Positions 1 to 7,469 of a stretch of DNA of 64,000 nucleotides are shown piece by piece (the first letter of the stretch is position 1; each line of letters opens with the position of its first letter). The notes below the pieces were generated by a model. The model worked only from the letters and a program-made list of their open reading frames with translations, was not told the DNA's origin and searched no databases. Source of the DNA: Chloroflexota bacterium. GTDB lineage: Bacteria > Chloroflexota > Dehalococcoidia > Lucifugimonadales > JACPQL01. The position numbers were made by a program, and so were the translations under genes. Where the stretch lies: the NCBI GenBank assembly GCA_016190445.1, contig JACPQL010000027.1:1-64000 (forward strand), read 5' to 3'.

Positions 1-155
1 AAAAACCTTCTTCCCCCTTCCTCGAAGAAGGAAGGGGGACCGAGGGGGATAGTTGGTTGGCCGGACGACCCAGGCCAGGCAAATCCTCCCCCGCCGCTTT
101 GGGTTCCGGAGGTAACGAAATATCGAAGGCACTACACTAGCATATCACACATCAT
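1..155 (+). repeat. Intergenic element B, copy 1 (left end cut by the window)
   Basis: This non-coding stretch is about 85% identical by eye to the reverse complement of 16,585-16,735. It holds a hairpin built from CCCCCTTCCT and AGGAAGGGGG, then GGTTGGCCGGACGACC and a conserved CCGCCGCTTTGGGTTCC block. The copy at 16.6 kb continues further on the side that is cut off here. The two copies face opposite ways and bracket the first 16 kb. It shares the AGGAAGGGGG palindrome core with the element at 5,515-5,657, so the families appear related. No transposase is encoded. Confidence 0.7.
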
Positions 156-217
156 TCTGGCAACATATCTAGCGACCATTCATGGAAGGCATGTCCGATG
201 CACGAGCAGGGCCAGAA

Positions 218-247
218 TTGACGCCGCCATCGTCTGGTTGCTATAGT
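218..247 (+). promoter_or_regulatory. Predicted sigma-70 promoter of hpt
   Basis: TTGACG at 218-223 and TATAGT at 242-247 are separated by 18 nt, and the -10 box is extended (TGCTATAGT, 239-247). Transcription would begin near 254. The box lies inside the longest possible hpt reading frame, which argues that translation starts downstream, at GTG 269. Confidence 0.6.
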
Positions 248-268
248 CGGCTTGTGGTCGCAGGCACC

Positions 269-799
269 GTGACACAGCACAAGCTGGTGCTCCTCCTCTC
301 CCGACAGGAGATCGGGGAGGTGGTGCGACGCCTTGCGGCAGAGATAGACCGGGACTATGCCGGGAGGGAGCTGCTGCTGGTGGTAATTTTGCGGGGGGCC
401 TTTGTCTTCGCCGCCGACCTGGTGAGGGAGATGCGCACCCCCGTCCGGGTTGACTTCGTCCGCATCTCCAGCTACCCGACAGGCACCGTGACCACAGGCG
501 GGCCCCGGGTAGTGACAGGTGTGCGCCGGGAGGAGGTGCGTGGACGGGATGTGCTGCTGGTGGAGGACATCCTGGACACGGGCCTCTCCGTGGACAGGCT
601 CTTAAAGTACTTGCGTCGCATGGGGCCTGCCTCGCTCAGGGTGTGTGCCTTGCTGGACAAGCCGTCGCGTCGCCGGGTGGATGTGCCGCTGCACTATCGG
701 GGGACCACGGTGCCCGACCGGTTCCTGGTGGGGTACGGCCTGGACATGGACCAGCGGTGCCGCAACCTCTCTGACATCTACTGGGTCCAGGAGAGCTAG
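269..799 (+). CDS. hpt: Hypoxanthine/guanine phosphoribosyltransferase
   Basis: A purine-salvage enzyme of the cytoplasm that joins hypoxanthine or guanine to PRPP to give IMP or GMP. The PRPP-binding loop VEDILDTG is at residues 98-105 of the 176-aa product, and the N-terminal ILRGAFVFAADL block is typical of Hpt. The frame is open back to an ATG at 182, but the first 29 codons are unlike the family and contain a good promoter, so GTG 269 is chosen; this also gives the usual Hpt length. The adenine deaminase gene follows 1 nt after the stop, so the two form a purine-salvage pair: adenine to hypoxanthine to IMP. Confidence 0.9.
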   Translation: MTQHKLVLLLSRQEIGEVVRRLAAEIDRDYAGRELLLVVILRGAFVFAADLVREMRTPVRVDFVRISSYPTGTVTTGGPRVVTGVRREEVRGRDVLLVEDILDTGLSVDRLLKYLRRMGPASLRVCALLDKPSRRRVDVPLHYRGTTVPDRFLVGYGLDMDQRCRNLSDIYWVQES

Positions 800-800
800 C

Positions 801-2507
801 ATGGACATGAAGCGCCTTATCGCCGTGGCGCGAGGCGATGCCATCGCGGACACGGTGTTCCTGAACGCCCGCATCGTCAACACCTTCACCGGTGAGATAG
901 AGGAGGGCAACGTGGCGGTGGCGGAGGGTCGCGTGGCTGGCGTGGGCGACTACTCCGAGGGGGCCCAGGTGGTGGACCTGAGAGGTAAGTACCTGGTCCC
1001 CGGCCTGGTGGACGGGCATGTGCACATCGAAAGCTCCATGCTCCACGTGGGCCAGTACGCCAGGGCGGTGGTGCCCCACGGGACGCTGGCGGTGGTGACT
1101 GACCTGCACGAGGTGACCAACGTCTGTGGCCTGCGAGGTATGCGGTACATCATGCGGTGCGGCAGACAGGTGCCTCTGGACCTCTTTTTCATGGCCCCTT
1201 CCTGTGTGCCCGCCACCGACCTGGAGACGTCGGGCGCCCGCCTGGAGGCGGCGGACATACGCCGCGCCCTGCGGCTGCCTGGCGTTATAGGCCTGGGGGA
1301 GGTAATGAACTTCCCCGCCGTCATCGGTGCCCAGGATGGTGTGCTGGACAAGCTGGATGCCGCTGCATCCAGGGTGCGGGACGGCCACGCGCCCCTGGTG
1401 CGGGGGCGCGCCCTGAACGCCTACCTCTGTCCCATCATCGGCTCCGACCACGAGACAACGGAGTACGAGGAGGGCCTGGAGAAGCTGCGCCGTGGTATGC
1501 ACCTGATGGTCCGCGAGGGCAGCACGGAGAAGAACCTGGAGGCCCTGCTCCCCATTGTGACCGACGGCAACTACCACCGGTGCATGCTGGTGGTGGACGA
1601 CCGCAACGCCCGGGACATCCTCCACGACGGCGACGTGGACGCGGTGGTGCGCAAGGCCATCCGGCTGGGGCTGGACCCGGTGCGGGCGGTGCAGATGGCC
1701 TCCCTGAACCCGGCGCGCTACTTCGGGCTGGAGGGATATGGGGCCATCGGCCCTGGCTATCACGCCAACCTGCTGGTGGTGGGTGACCTTCGTGACTTCC
1801 GCGTCGAGGCCGTGTACTACCGGGGGAGGAAGGTGGCAGAGGAAGGTCACGCGCTCTTTACGCCACCCCTGCGGGCGCCCCGATGGACCACTACCACCAT
1901 GCGCGTGGCCCCCCTTTCAGTGGAGCGGCTGGCACTGAAGGCGGGGGACTCCAGCTTTCCAGCTATCGAGATAGTCCCCGGCCAGATCGTGACCCGACGG
2001 GTCCAGGTCACTCCGCTCCGCAAGGGCGGCCTGGTGATGGCGGACCCGGAGCGTGACCTCCTGAAGCTGGCTGTCATCGAGAGGCATCAGGCCACGGGCA
2101 ACGTGGGGCTGGGGCTGGTGAAGGGGCTGGGCCTCAAGCGCGGCGCCATAGGCACCTCCGTGGCCCACGACTCCCACAACATAGTGGTGGCAGGCGCCAG
2201 TGACGAGGACATGCTGGCCGTGGCGCAGGAGATCAGGGCCAACCAGGGTGGGCTGGCCTGCGCCGTGGGTGGGCGAGTGGTGGCCTCCCTGGCGCTGCCG
2301 GTGGCCGGGCTCCTATCCCTGGAGCCTCTGGAGACGGTGGCGACGAAGCTGGAGGAGCTAGGCCGCGCCGCCGCGGACCTCGGATGCACCCATCCGTCAC
2401 CCTTCTCCATCCTCTCCTTCCTGGCGCTGCCAGTCATCCCGGAGCTGAAGCTGACGGACATGGGCCTGGTGGACGTGGTGGCGGGGAAGCTCCTGACGAT
2501 CACCTAG
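801..2507 (+). CDS. ade: Adenine deaminase
   Basis: A metal-dependent amidohydrolase that converts adenine to hypoxanthine and ammonia. The 568-aa length fits bacterial Ade. The N-terminal amidohydrolase barrel carries DGHVHIESS at about residues 71-79 (metal-binding HxH) and the VTDLHEV block near residue 100. The C-terminal part has KGLGLKRGAIGTSVAHDSHN, typical of Ade rather than of dihydroorotase or urease. The ATG at 801 follows the hpt stop directly, and an upstream in-frame extension overlaps hpt and is not family-like. Together with hpt it recycles adenine, including adenine released by the methylthioadenosine enzymes encoded downstream. Confidence 0.93.
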   Translation: MDMKRLIAVARGDAIADTVFLNARIVNTFTGEIEEGNVAVAEGRVAGVGDYSEGAQVVDLRGKYLVPGLVDGHVHIESSMLHVGQYARAVVPHGTLAVVTDLHEVTNVCGLRGMRYIMRCGRQVPLDLFFMAPSCVPATDLETSGARLEAADIRRALRLPGVIGLGEVMNFPAVIGAQDGVLDKLDAAASRVRDGHAPLVRGRALNAYLCPIIGSDHETTEYEEGLEKLRRGMHLMVREGSTEKNLEALLPIVTDGNYHRCMLVVDDRNARDILHDGDVDAVVRKAIRLGLDPVRAVQMASLNPARYFGLEGYGAIGPGYHANLLVVGDLRDFRVEAVYYRGRKVAEEGHALFTPPLRAPRWTTTTMRVAPLSVERLALKAGDSSFPAIEIVPGQIVTRRVQVTPLRKGGLVMADPERDLLKLAVIERHQATGNVGLGLVKGLGLKRGAIGTSVAHDSHNIVVAGASDEDMLAVAQEIRANQGGLACAVGGRVVASLALPVAGLLSLEPLETVATKLEELGRAAADLGCTHPSPFSILSFLALPVIPELKLTDMGLVDVVAGKLLTIT

Positions 2508-3257
2508 ATGGCAACTGCATCCATCCAGCGGCGGTTTTCCGCCGTCACCCTGGACCTGTGGCAGACCCTCATCTTCGATCGGCCCGAGTGGGGCCGAGCC
2601 CGCTCCCAGGCCAGGGTCCAGGGCGCCATGGAAGCCCTGGCCCAAGCGGGTGAGTCTTTCTCTACCGAGCAGGTGGAGGCCGCCTACCGGGCGTGCCAGC
2701 GTGCCCACCAGGAGATGCAGGCCGGGGGTGACGACCTGGCGTTCGATGCCCAGGTCAGGATGTTCCTCAAGCACCTGGACCCCTCGCTGGTGTCGCGCCT
2801 GGACGGCCGGGTGGAGGCAGACGTGGCCCGCCGCTACGGCCACGCCATCTTCGTGCGGCCACCGGAGCTGGTGCCAGAGGCGCGGGAGGTGCTGTCGGCC
2901 CTGCGCGGTCGCGGCTACCGCCTGGCCCTGGTCTCCAACACAGGCGCCACCCCCGGCGTTCTCTTCCGACAGATCCTTACGGAGAACCGGGCCCTTGGCT
3001 ACTTTGATGTGCTGACCTTCTCCGACGAGGTGGGCCGCTGCAAGCCGCACCCGGAGATGTTCCAGCGCACCCTGGCGGCCCTCCAGGTGGAGCCTCAGGA
3101 GGCCGTCCACGTGGGGGACAGCCTGCGGGCCGATGTGACGGGGGCCAAGGGGGTGGGCATGGGCGCCATCTGGCTGCGTGGCCCCGATGCCTCGGAGCCG
3201 GATGTCCAGCCAGACGTCACCATCAGCCGCCTGGCAGACCTGCTGGCGGTGCTGTGA
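2508..3257 (+). CDS. HAD-superfamily hydrolase (subfamily IA)
   Basis: A predicted small-molecule phosphatase of 249 aa. Motif I appears as LDLWQTLIF (nucleophile Asp16; the usual second Asp is Gln19), motif II as LVSNTG near residue 141, the lysine motif as CKPHPEMF near residue 178, and motif III as VHVGDSLRADV near residue 200. A helical cap lies between motifs I and II. Its ATG abuts the ade stop codon, so it is probably co-transcribed with hpt and ade and may act on a nucleotide or sugar phosphate. Replacement of the general acid/base Asp by Gln is seen in some HAD families and leaves the substrate open. Confidence 0.85.
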   Translation: MATASIQRRFSAVTLDLWQTLIFDRPEWGRARSQARVQGAMEALAQAGESFSTEQVEAAYRACQRAHQEMQAGGDDLAFDAQVRMFLKHLDPSLVSRLDGRVEADVARRYGHAIFVRPPELVPEAREVLSALRGRGYRLALVSNTGATPGVLFRQILTENRALGYFDVLTFSDEVGRCKPHPEMFQRTLAALQVEPQEAVHVGDSLRADVTGAKGVGMGAIWLRGPDASEPDVQPDVTISRLADLLAVL

Positions 3258-3416
3258 ATGTGTGGGATAGAAGCGCAGCCCAATCAAGCCGGAGCGAGTC
3301 GCGCACTTGACTGACAGTTGGCGGACGGCATCAGATGAGCCCAGGGTTCTTGCGATGCTCTCCCTCTTCTGCCCAGGCTGTGGTAAACTTAGTCTTGAGT
3401 TGGCTAGAGGTGGAGT

Positions 3417-3596
3417 ATGGCTGTGAAGAGCGTGCGCAATACCAAGGTCGTGGGGAGCCGGAGGGAAAAGGTGTTGGCGGAGAACAAAAAAACAGAACGT
3501 CGCACATCGGGCACTGATGTGAAAGTGCTTGACCGTGCCATAAAGTTAGTCATTGACATGCACAGGGAAACTATCAAGGAGCTGGAGCGTTACTAG
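3417..3596 (+). CDS. Small protein upstream of Fic; possible antitoxin
   Basis: This is a 59-aa reading frame that begins MAVKSVRNTKVV and ends RETIKELERY. It is preceded by a purine-rich AGAGGTGG ribosome-binding site. The C-terminal half (GTDVKVLDRAIKLVIDMHR) would form an amphipathic helix. The frame overlaps the Fic gene by 44 nt, which is the arrangement usual for antitoxin-toxin pairs. I do not recognise the family; it is not an obvious Phd. The antitoxin role is inferred from position alone. Confidence 0.5.
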   Translation: MAVKSVRNTKVVGSRREKVLAENKKTERRTSGTDVKVLDRAIKLVIDMHRETIKELERY

Positions 3597-4152
3597 GAGA
3601 CGCTATCGGTTTCTTGACCGCTTTGCTGTAGAGCGACTTGTATACTGGCTGGCATCGGAGTTCTACCCGGATTATCCGGACCCGATGCCAGCTTTTAGGT
3701 ATTTAGGCGGAGACCATGGTCGTGGGCTTCTCGAATCCGCCTTAGCGCAACCTCAGCAGACATTCGAAGGGCGCTTTCTGTACAGAACCATCTTTGATAA
3801 AGCCGCTGTCCTCTTCCAGTCCTTGATCAAAGACCACCCCCTCTTGGATGGCAACAAACGTCTGGCACACACCTCCGTGGCGCTGTTTCTCACTATGAAT
3901 GGTTACTTGTTCTATGTTTCGCGATGTGAGGCCATTAAGTTCACACTAAGCATAGCTTCGGCTTATGGGAGCCCTGGCTTGAAGGAAATCTCCAGATGGC
4001 TACGCCGGAACTCAATTAGTCGACAGGCATTGTTGGCGAAACCACCAGCCGAGCGAAACAGGTGGGCGAGGGTTGTACTAGGTGCTAGTGGATACGTCAG
4101 AAGGTTCGCCAGCATCGCCGAGGCAATCGTGAGTTTACGCAGCAGAACATGA
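3553..4152 (+). CDS. Fic/Doc-family protein
   Basis: Fic-fold enzymes transfer AMP (Fic) or phosphate (Doc) to target proteins. The active-site motif is HPLLDGNKR at residues 95-103, matching the HxFxxGNxR loop with Leu for Phe and an Asp as in Doc. The product is 199 aa, longer than Doc (about 126 aa), with a C-terminal extension ending in ASIAEAIVSLRSRT. The only start in this frame before the conserved region is TTG 3553, because a TAG lies just upstream; it overlaps the preceding small gene, so translational coupling is likely. Codon use is less GC-biased than in the neighbours, which suggests transfer. Confidence 0.75.
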   Translation: MTCTGKLSRSWSVTRRRYRFLDRFAVERLVYWLASEFYPDYPDPMPAFRYLGGDHGRGLLESALAQPQQTFEGRFLYRTIFDKAAVLFQSLIKDHPLLDGNKRLAHTSVALFLTMNGYLFYVSRCEAIKFTLSIASAYGSPGLKEISRWLRRNSISRQALLAKPPAERNRWARVVLGASGYVRRFASIAEAIVSLRSRT

Positions 4153-4198
4153 GCTGGGGTTACAGCGATCGCTACTCCAATCCTTTCCACGCTTCTTC

Positions 4199-4227
4199 TT
4201 GACAGTGGCGCGGCCTTTACGTACCAT
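4199..4227 (+). promoter_or_regulatory. Predicted promoter of the SAM-cycle operon
   Basis: A consensus TTGACA at 4,199-4,204 is followed after 17 nt by TACCAT at 4,222-4,227. The transcript would start near 4,234, about 20 nt before the riboswitch. Confidence 0.6.
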
Positions 4228-4256
4228 TCTCGGTGACAACTGAATAGGGCAGCACA

Positions 4257-4390
4257 CGCTCTTATCCAGAGGGGCAGAGGGACCGGCCCGACGAAGCCCG
4301 GCAACCGGTTCCGGCACGGGCAGACCAGCCCGGCGGAACGTCGGTGCCAATTCCGGCAGGCCGAAATGCAACGGCCTGGGAGATGAGAGT
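4257..4390 (+). promoter_or_regulatory. SAM-I (S-box) riboswitch
   Basis: The order of conserved S-box blocks is complete: CTCTTATCCAGAG, GGGCAGAGGGA, CCCGACGAAGCCCGGCAACC, GGTGCCAATTCCGGCAGG and the closing GAGATGAGAG. The P1 strands (CTCTTATC and GATGAGAG) pair. A rho-independent terminator follows at 4,402, and mtnA starts at 4,463. Binding of S-adenosylmethionine would favour termination, so methylthioadenosine salvage and the downstream genes would be switched on when SAM is low. Confidence 0.95.
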
Positions 4391-4401
4391 GATCCGCAGG
4401 G

Positions 4402-4432
4402 AAAGCTTCTCTCTCCGGGAGAAGCTTTTTGT
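4402..4432 (+). terminator. Riboswitch-controlled intrinsic terminator
   Basis: AAAGCTTCTC at 4,402-4,411 pairs perfectly with GAGAAGCTTT at 4,419-4,428 around a 7-nt loop and runs into TTTTT. It sits between the SAM-I aptamer and mtnA, as expected for the expression platform. Confidence 0.9.
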
Positions 4433-4462
4433 TATCCCGGAGAGCAGGCGAAAGAGTTAGCC

Positions 4463-5515
4463 ATGCGCGATATCCAGCCCGTCCGGTGGCAGGACGGCCA
4501 CCTTTTACTGCTTGACCAGACCCTCCTCCCTCACCGGGAGGTGGTGCTGGAGATCACGGACCATCGGCAGGCGGCGGAGGCCATCAGGCAGATGCGGGTC
4601 CGCGGCGCGCCCGCCATCGGCGTGGCGGGCGCCTACGCTGTGGCTCTGGCGGCCCGGGCCCTCCAGTCCAGGCAATGGGACGGCTTCCTCGCTGAGCTGG
4701 AGCGGGAGGCCGCTGCCATCGGCTCTACCAGGCCCACCGCGGTCAATCTGAGATGGGCAGTGGACAGGATGCTGCGCCGGGCCCTCCAGTGCGCGTCTTC
4801 CGCCGAGGCGTGCCACGCGCTGGAGGAGGAGGCGTGCCGTATCCATCAGGAGGACGTGGAGGCCTGCCGGGCCCTCAGCGCCCACGGTGCCTCCCTTCTA
4901 CCTTCAGAGGGCGGTGTGCTCACCCATTGCAACGCGGGCGCACTGGCCACGGGCGGCTACTACGGGACTGCTCTGGGGGTGGTGCGCGCCGCCTGGGAGA
5001 TGGGGAAGCGGTTCCACGCCTTCTGCACCGAGACGCGCCCGTTCCTCCAGGGGGCCAGGCTCACGGCCTGGGAGCTGGTGCAGATGGGGATACCGGCGAC
5101 CTTGGTGGTGGACTCGGCTGCAGGAAGCCTTATGCGAAAGGGCGAGGTGCAGTGCGTCATCGTGGGGGCGGACCGGATCGCGGCCAACGGGGACGTGGCC
5201 AACAAGATAGGGACTTACTCTCTGGCGGTGCTGGCCCGCGAGAACGCCGTTCCCTTCTATGTGGCCGCACCCACCAGCACCGTGGACCTGTCTCTTCCTT
5301 CAGGGGAGGAGATTCCAATAGAGGAGCGTCCTGCCGAAGAGGTGACCCGGTGGGCGAGCGTGCCCACAGCCCCAGCGGGGATTGGGGCGCGCAACCCGGC
5401 CTTCGACGTGACGCCACACCGGTACGTGACCGCCATCATTACGGAGAGAGGAGTATTGTGCCCTCCCTACGAGGCAGCCCTGCGGGGGGCGCTGGCTGAC
5501 CATGTCCGAGCCTAG
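4463..5515 (+). CDS. mtnA: Methylthioribose-1-phosphate isomerase
   Basis: Catalyses isomerisation of 5-methylthioribose-1-phosphate to the ribulose phosphate in methionine salvage. The 350-aa protein has the family blocks MRVRGAPAIGVAGAYAVALA near residue 44, the catalytic cysteine in THCNAG (Cys156) and the catalytic aspartate in GADRIAANGD (Asp237). It is the first gene behind the SAM-I riboswitch. The eIF2B-alpha-like fold is shared with translation factors, but the paired Cys and Asp identify MtnA. Its stop codon TAG is made of a TA target dinucleotide plus the first G of an inserted element (5,515-5,657); before insertion it would have been TAA. Confidence 0.95.
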   Translation: MRDIQPVRWQDGHLLLLDQTLLPHREVVLEITDHRQAAEAIRQMRVRGAPAIGVAGAYAVALAARALQSRQWDGFLAELEREAAAIGSTRPTAVNLRWAVDRMLRRALQCASSAEACHALEEEACRIHQEDVEACRALSAHGASLLPSEGGVLTHCNAGALATGGYYGTALGVVRAAWEMGKRFHAFCTETRPFLQGARLTAWELVQMGIPATLVVDSAAGSLMRKGEVQCVIVGADRIAANGDVANKIGTYSLAVLARENAVPFYVAAPTSTVDLSLPSGEEIPIEERPAEEVTRWASVPTAPAGIGARNPAFDVTPHRYVTAIITERGVLCPPYEAALRGALADHVRA

Positions 5516-5657
5516 CAGACTGGTGAAAAAGGGGAGTCCAGAGGGGCTTCGCCCCTCTGGCGGGGGTCTGGGGGTGTCCCCCAGATATAATTTTCCCCCC
5601 CTTCCTGGCCAGGAAGGGGGATAGGGGGATGGTCGAAAGGGTTTCTAATCACCCTGC
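5515..5657 (+). mobile_element. MITE-like element A, copy 1 (between mtnA and mtnP)
   Basis: This 143-bp element is flanked by TA at 5,513-5,514 and 5,658-5,659. The outer ends are CAGACTGGTGAAAAA and, in reverse complement, CAGGGTGATTAGAAACC, imperfect inverted repeats also seen in the copies at 11,757 and 32,905. Inside are three perfect or near-perfect palindromes (CCAGAGGGGCTTCGCCCCTC, CTGGGGGTGTCCCCCAG, CCTTCCTGGCCAGGAAGG). It encodes no protein. Its right end carries TAG, GGGG and ATG (5,622-5,631) and supplies the present start of mtnP. TA duplication fits the IS630/Tc1-mariner type; no transposase is seen in the window. Confidence 0.8.
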
Positions 5658-6516
5658 TAAGGCCACCGTCGGCATCATAGGTGGAAGCGGCCTGTACGAG
5701 ATGGAGGGGCTGGAGGCAGTCCATGAGGTGTGGCCGGAGACGCCCTTTGGCAGGCCCAGCGACGCCATTGTCCTTGGCCGCCTTGGGGGCGTTGCCGCCG
5801 CCTTCCTTCCCCGCCATGGTCGCGGACACCGCCTCATGCCCACCGAGGTGCCGGCGCGGGCCAATATCTTCGCCCTCAAGTCGCTGGGGGTGGAGCGCAT
5901 CATATCCATCAGCGCCGTGGGAAGCCTGAAGGAGGAGATCCACCCCCTGGACCTGGTGGTGCCGGACCAGCTTGTTGACCGGACGCGGCTGCGGCAGAAC
6001 ACCTTCTTTGGCGACGGCGTCGTGGCCCACGTGGGCTTCGCCGAGCCCTTCTGCTCGCGGCTCAGCGCACTGCTGGCAGAGGTGGCGGCCTCCACCGGTG
6101 CCACGGTACACCGGGGCGGCACCTACGTGGTCATCGAGGGACCCGCATTCTCCACCAGGGCCGAGTCACATCTGTACCGCTCCTGGGGTGCCAGCGTCAT
6201 TGGCATGACGGCGCTGCCGGAGGCGCGCCTGGCGCGGGAGGCGGAGATGTGCTACGCCACTCTGGCCTGTGCCACCGACTACGACGTCTGGCACGAGACC
6301 GAGGCACCAGTGACGGTGGAGATGGTGGTGGCAAACTTGCAGAAGAACGTGGCCACGTCCAAGCGCACCCTCCAGCAGGTCATCCCGCGACTGGAGGGCC
6401 ATCGTTCTTGTAGCTGCGGCATGGCACTCAAGGACGCCATCATCACTGCGCCCGACCGCGTTCCGGCCAAGGCGAAGGAGCGGCTGGCGGCGATCATCGG
6501 CAAGTACGTGAGATAA
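5629..6516 (+). CDS. mtnP: S-methyl-5'-thioadenosine phosphorylase
   Basis: Phosphorolyses methylthioadenosine to adenine and methylthioribose-1-phosphate, the substrate of the upstream MtnA. The 295-aa product has the PNP-family start VGIIGGSGLYEMEGL, the phosphate-binding region FLPRHGRGHRLMPTEVPARA, and GPAFSTRAE, IGMTALPEA and TDYDVWHE of the MTAP class. The first ten codons (MVERVSNHPA) lie mostly in the repeat element at 5,515-5,657. If the element and one TA are removed, mtnP starts at ATG 5,502 as MSEPKATVGIIGG and overlaps the end of mtnA. No other start exists downstream before the conserved region. Confidence 0.95.
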   Translation: MVERVSNHPAKATVGIIGGSGLYEMEGLEAVHEVWPETPFGRPSDAIVLGRLGGVAAAFLPRHGRGHRLMPTEVPARANIFALKSLGVERIISISAVGSLKEEIHPLDLVVPDQLVDRTRLRQNTFFGDGVVAHVGFAEPFCSRLSALLAEVAASTGATVHRGGTYVVIEGPAFSTRAESHLYRSWGASVIGMTALPEARLAREAEMCYATLACATDYDVWHETEAPVTVEMVVANLQKNVATSKRTLQQVIPRLEGHRSCSCGMALKDAIITAPDRVPAKAKERLAAIIGKYVR

Positions 6517-6538
6517 CACACCTGGGAGGTGTAGATAC

Positions 6539-6916
6539 ATGGCAGAGCGTGTTCGAAACGCGGCCCAGCGGGGCCGACAGGAGCCTGGCGAGCCATACCG
6601 GCGCATCAGCGTGGACGAAGCCAAGGCGATGCTGGACGAGGGTGACTCTCTGGTTGTTGACGTCCGCAACCCCGACGAGTGGGTTTCAGGCCACGTGCAA
6701 GGCGCCGTGCACATTCCCGTGGACTCGGTCCTCAGCCGGGCGGACGAGCTACCCAGGGACAAGAACCTTCTCTTCATCTGCGCCGTGGGGGTGAGGAGCG
6801 GGCTCGCGTGCGAGATGGCCGCAGCCCTGGGCTTCGACCGGGAGCGGCTATTCAACATCGAGGAGGGGACACCCCGCTGGATAGAGAAGAAACACCCCAC
6901 CACGTACGGGAACTAG
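6539..6916 (+). CDS. Rhodanese-like domain protein
   Basis: A single-domain sulfurtransferase-like protein of 125 aa. The rhodanese signature VVDVRNPDEWVSGHVQGAVH begins near residue 40, and the active-site loop is CAVGVRSG with the catalytic Cys at 81. The first 20 residues are unrelated and charged. The GGGAGGTGTAGATAC leader gives a normal ribosome-binding site. It lies 22 nt after mtnP inside the SAM-cycle operon, so a role in sulfur transfer linked to methionine turnover is plausible but unproven. Confidence 0.88.
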   Translation: MAERVRNAAQRGRQEPGEPYRRISVDEAKAMLDEGDSLVVDVRNPDEWVSGHVQGAVHIPVDSVLSRADELPRDKNLLFICAVGVRSGLACEMAAALGFDRERLFNIEEGTPRWIEKKHPTTYGN

Positions 6917-6944
6917 GAGGTGAGGGACGGGCCACGGCGCTTAC

Positions 6945-7469
6945 GTGCCTCGCTGCCTCTTGCTGACGGGCCGGCCCGGGTGTGGCAAGACCACGCTGGT
7001 GAGGAAGGTGCTACGCCTCTCTGGGGTACGGGCCGCGGGGTTCTACACGGAGGAGGTCCGGCACGACGGGCGGCGCGTGGGCTTCGACCTGGTGACCCTC
7101 AGGGGCACCAGGGTGCCCCTGGCGCGGGAGGGGCTGCCCAGTCCCCACCGGGTGGGCCGCTACGGGGTGGAGGTGCGCTCAGTGGAGGTAGAGGGTGTGT
7201 CGGCGCTGGAGGAGGCCCTGGCGGGGGGTTACCTGGCTGTGGTGGACGAGATAGGCAAGATGGAGCTCTTCTCCGGGCGGTTCCGAGATACGGTCCACCG
7301 CCTCCTGGATACCGGAGTGCCAGTGCTGGGGACAGTCATGCTGGCTCCCCACCCATGGGCGGACCGGCTGAAGCAGGACGACCGGGTGGATGTGGTGGGA
7401 CTGACCGCCCAGAACCGTGGGCAGGTCTTGGAGCAGACCTTAGCGTGGCTCAAAGAGGTTGTCGGTTGA
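6945..7469 (+). CDS. Nucleoside-triphosphatase, THEP1 family
   Basis: A P-loop NTPase of 174 aa. Walker A is GRPGCGKTT at residues 9-17 and Walker B is VVDEIGKMEL near residues 98-107, both matching the THEP1/NTPase family (COG1618) found mainly in archaea and thermophiles. The family hydrolyses ATP, GTP and other NTPs in vitro; its physiological role is unclear. The start is GTG 6945. The 3' end overlaps the next gene by 4 nt if that gene starts at TTG 7466, which suggests coupling. Confidence 0.85.
   Translation: MPRCLLLTGRPGCGKTTLVRKVLRLSGVRAAGFYTEEVRHDGRRVGFDLVTLRGTRVPLAREGLPSPHRVGRYGVEVRSVEVEGVSALEEALAGGYLAVVDEIGKMELFSGRFRDTVHRLLDTGVPVLGTVMLAPHPWADRLKQDDRVDVVGLTAQNRGQVLEQTLAWLKEVVG

Noticed and set aside
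636-1850. Long minus-strand open frame (404 codons) over the adenine deaminase gene
   Set aside because: His/Val-rich antisense shadow caused by high GC; the plus strand has a full Ade protein with all motifs.
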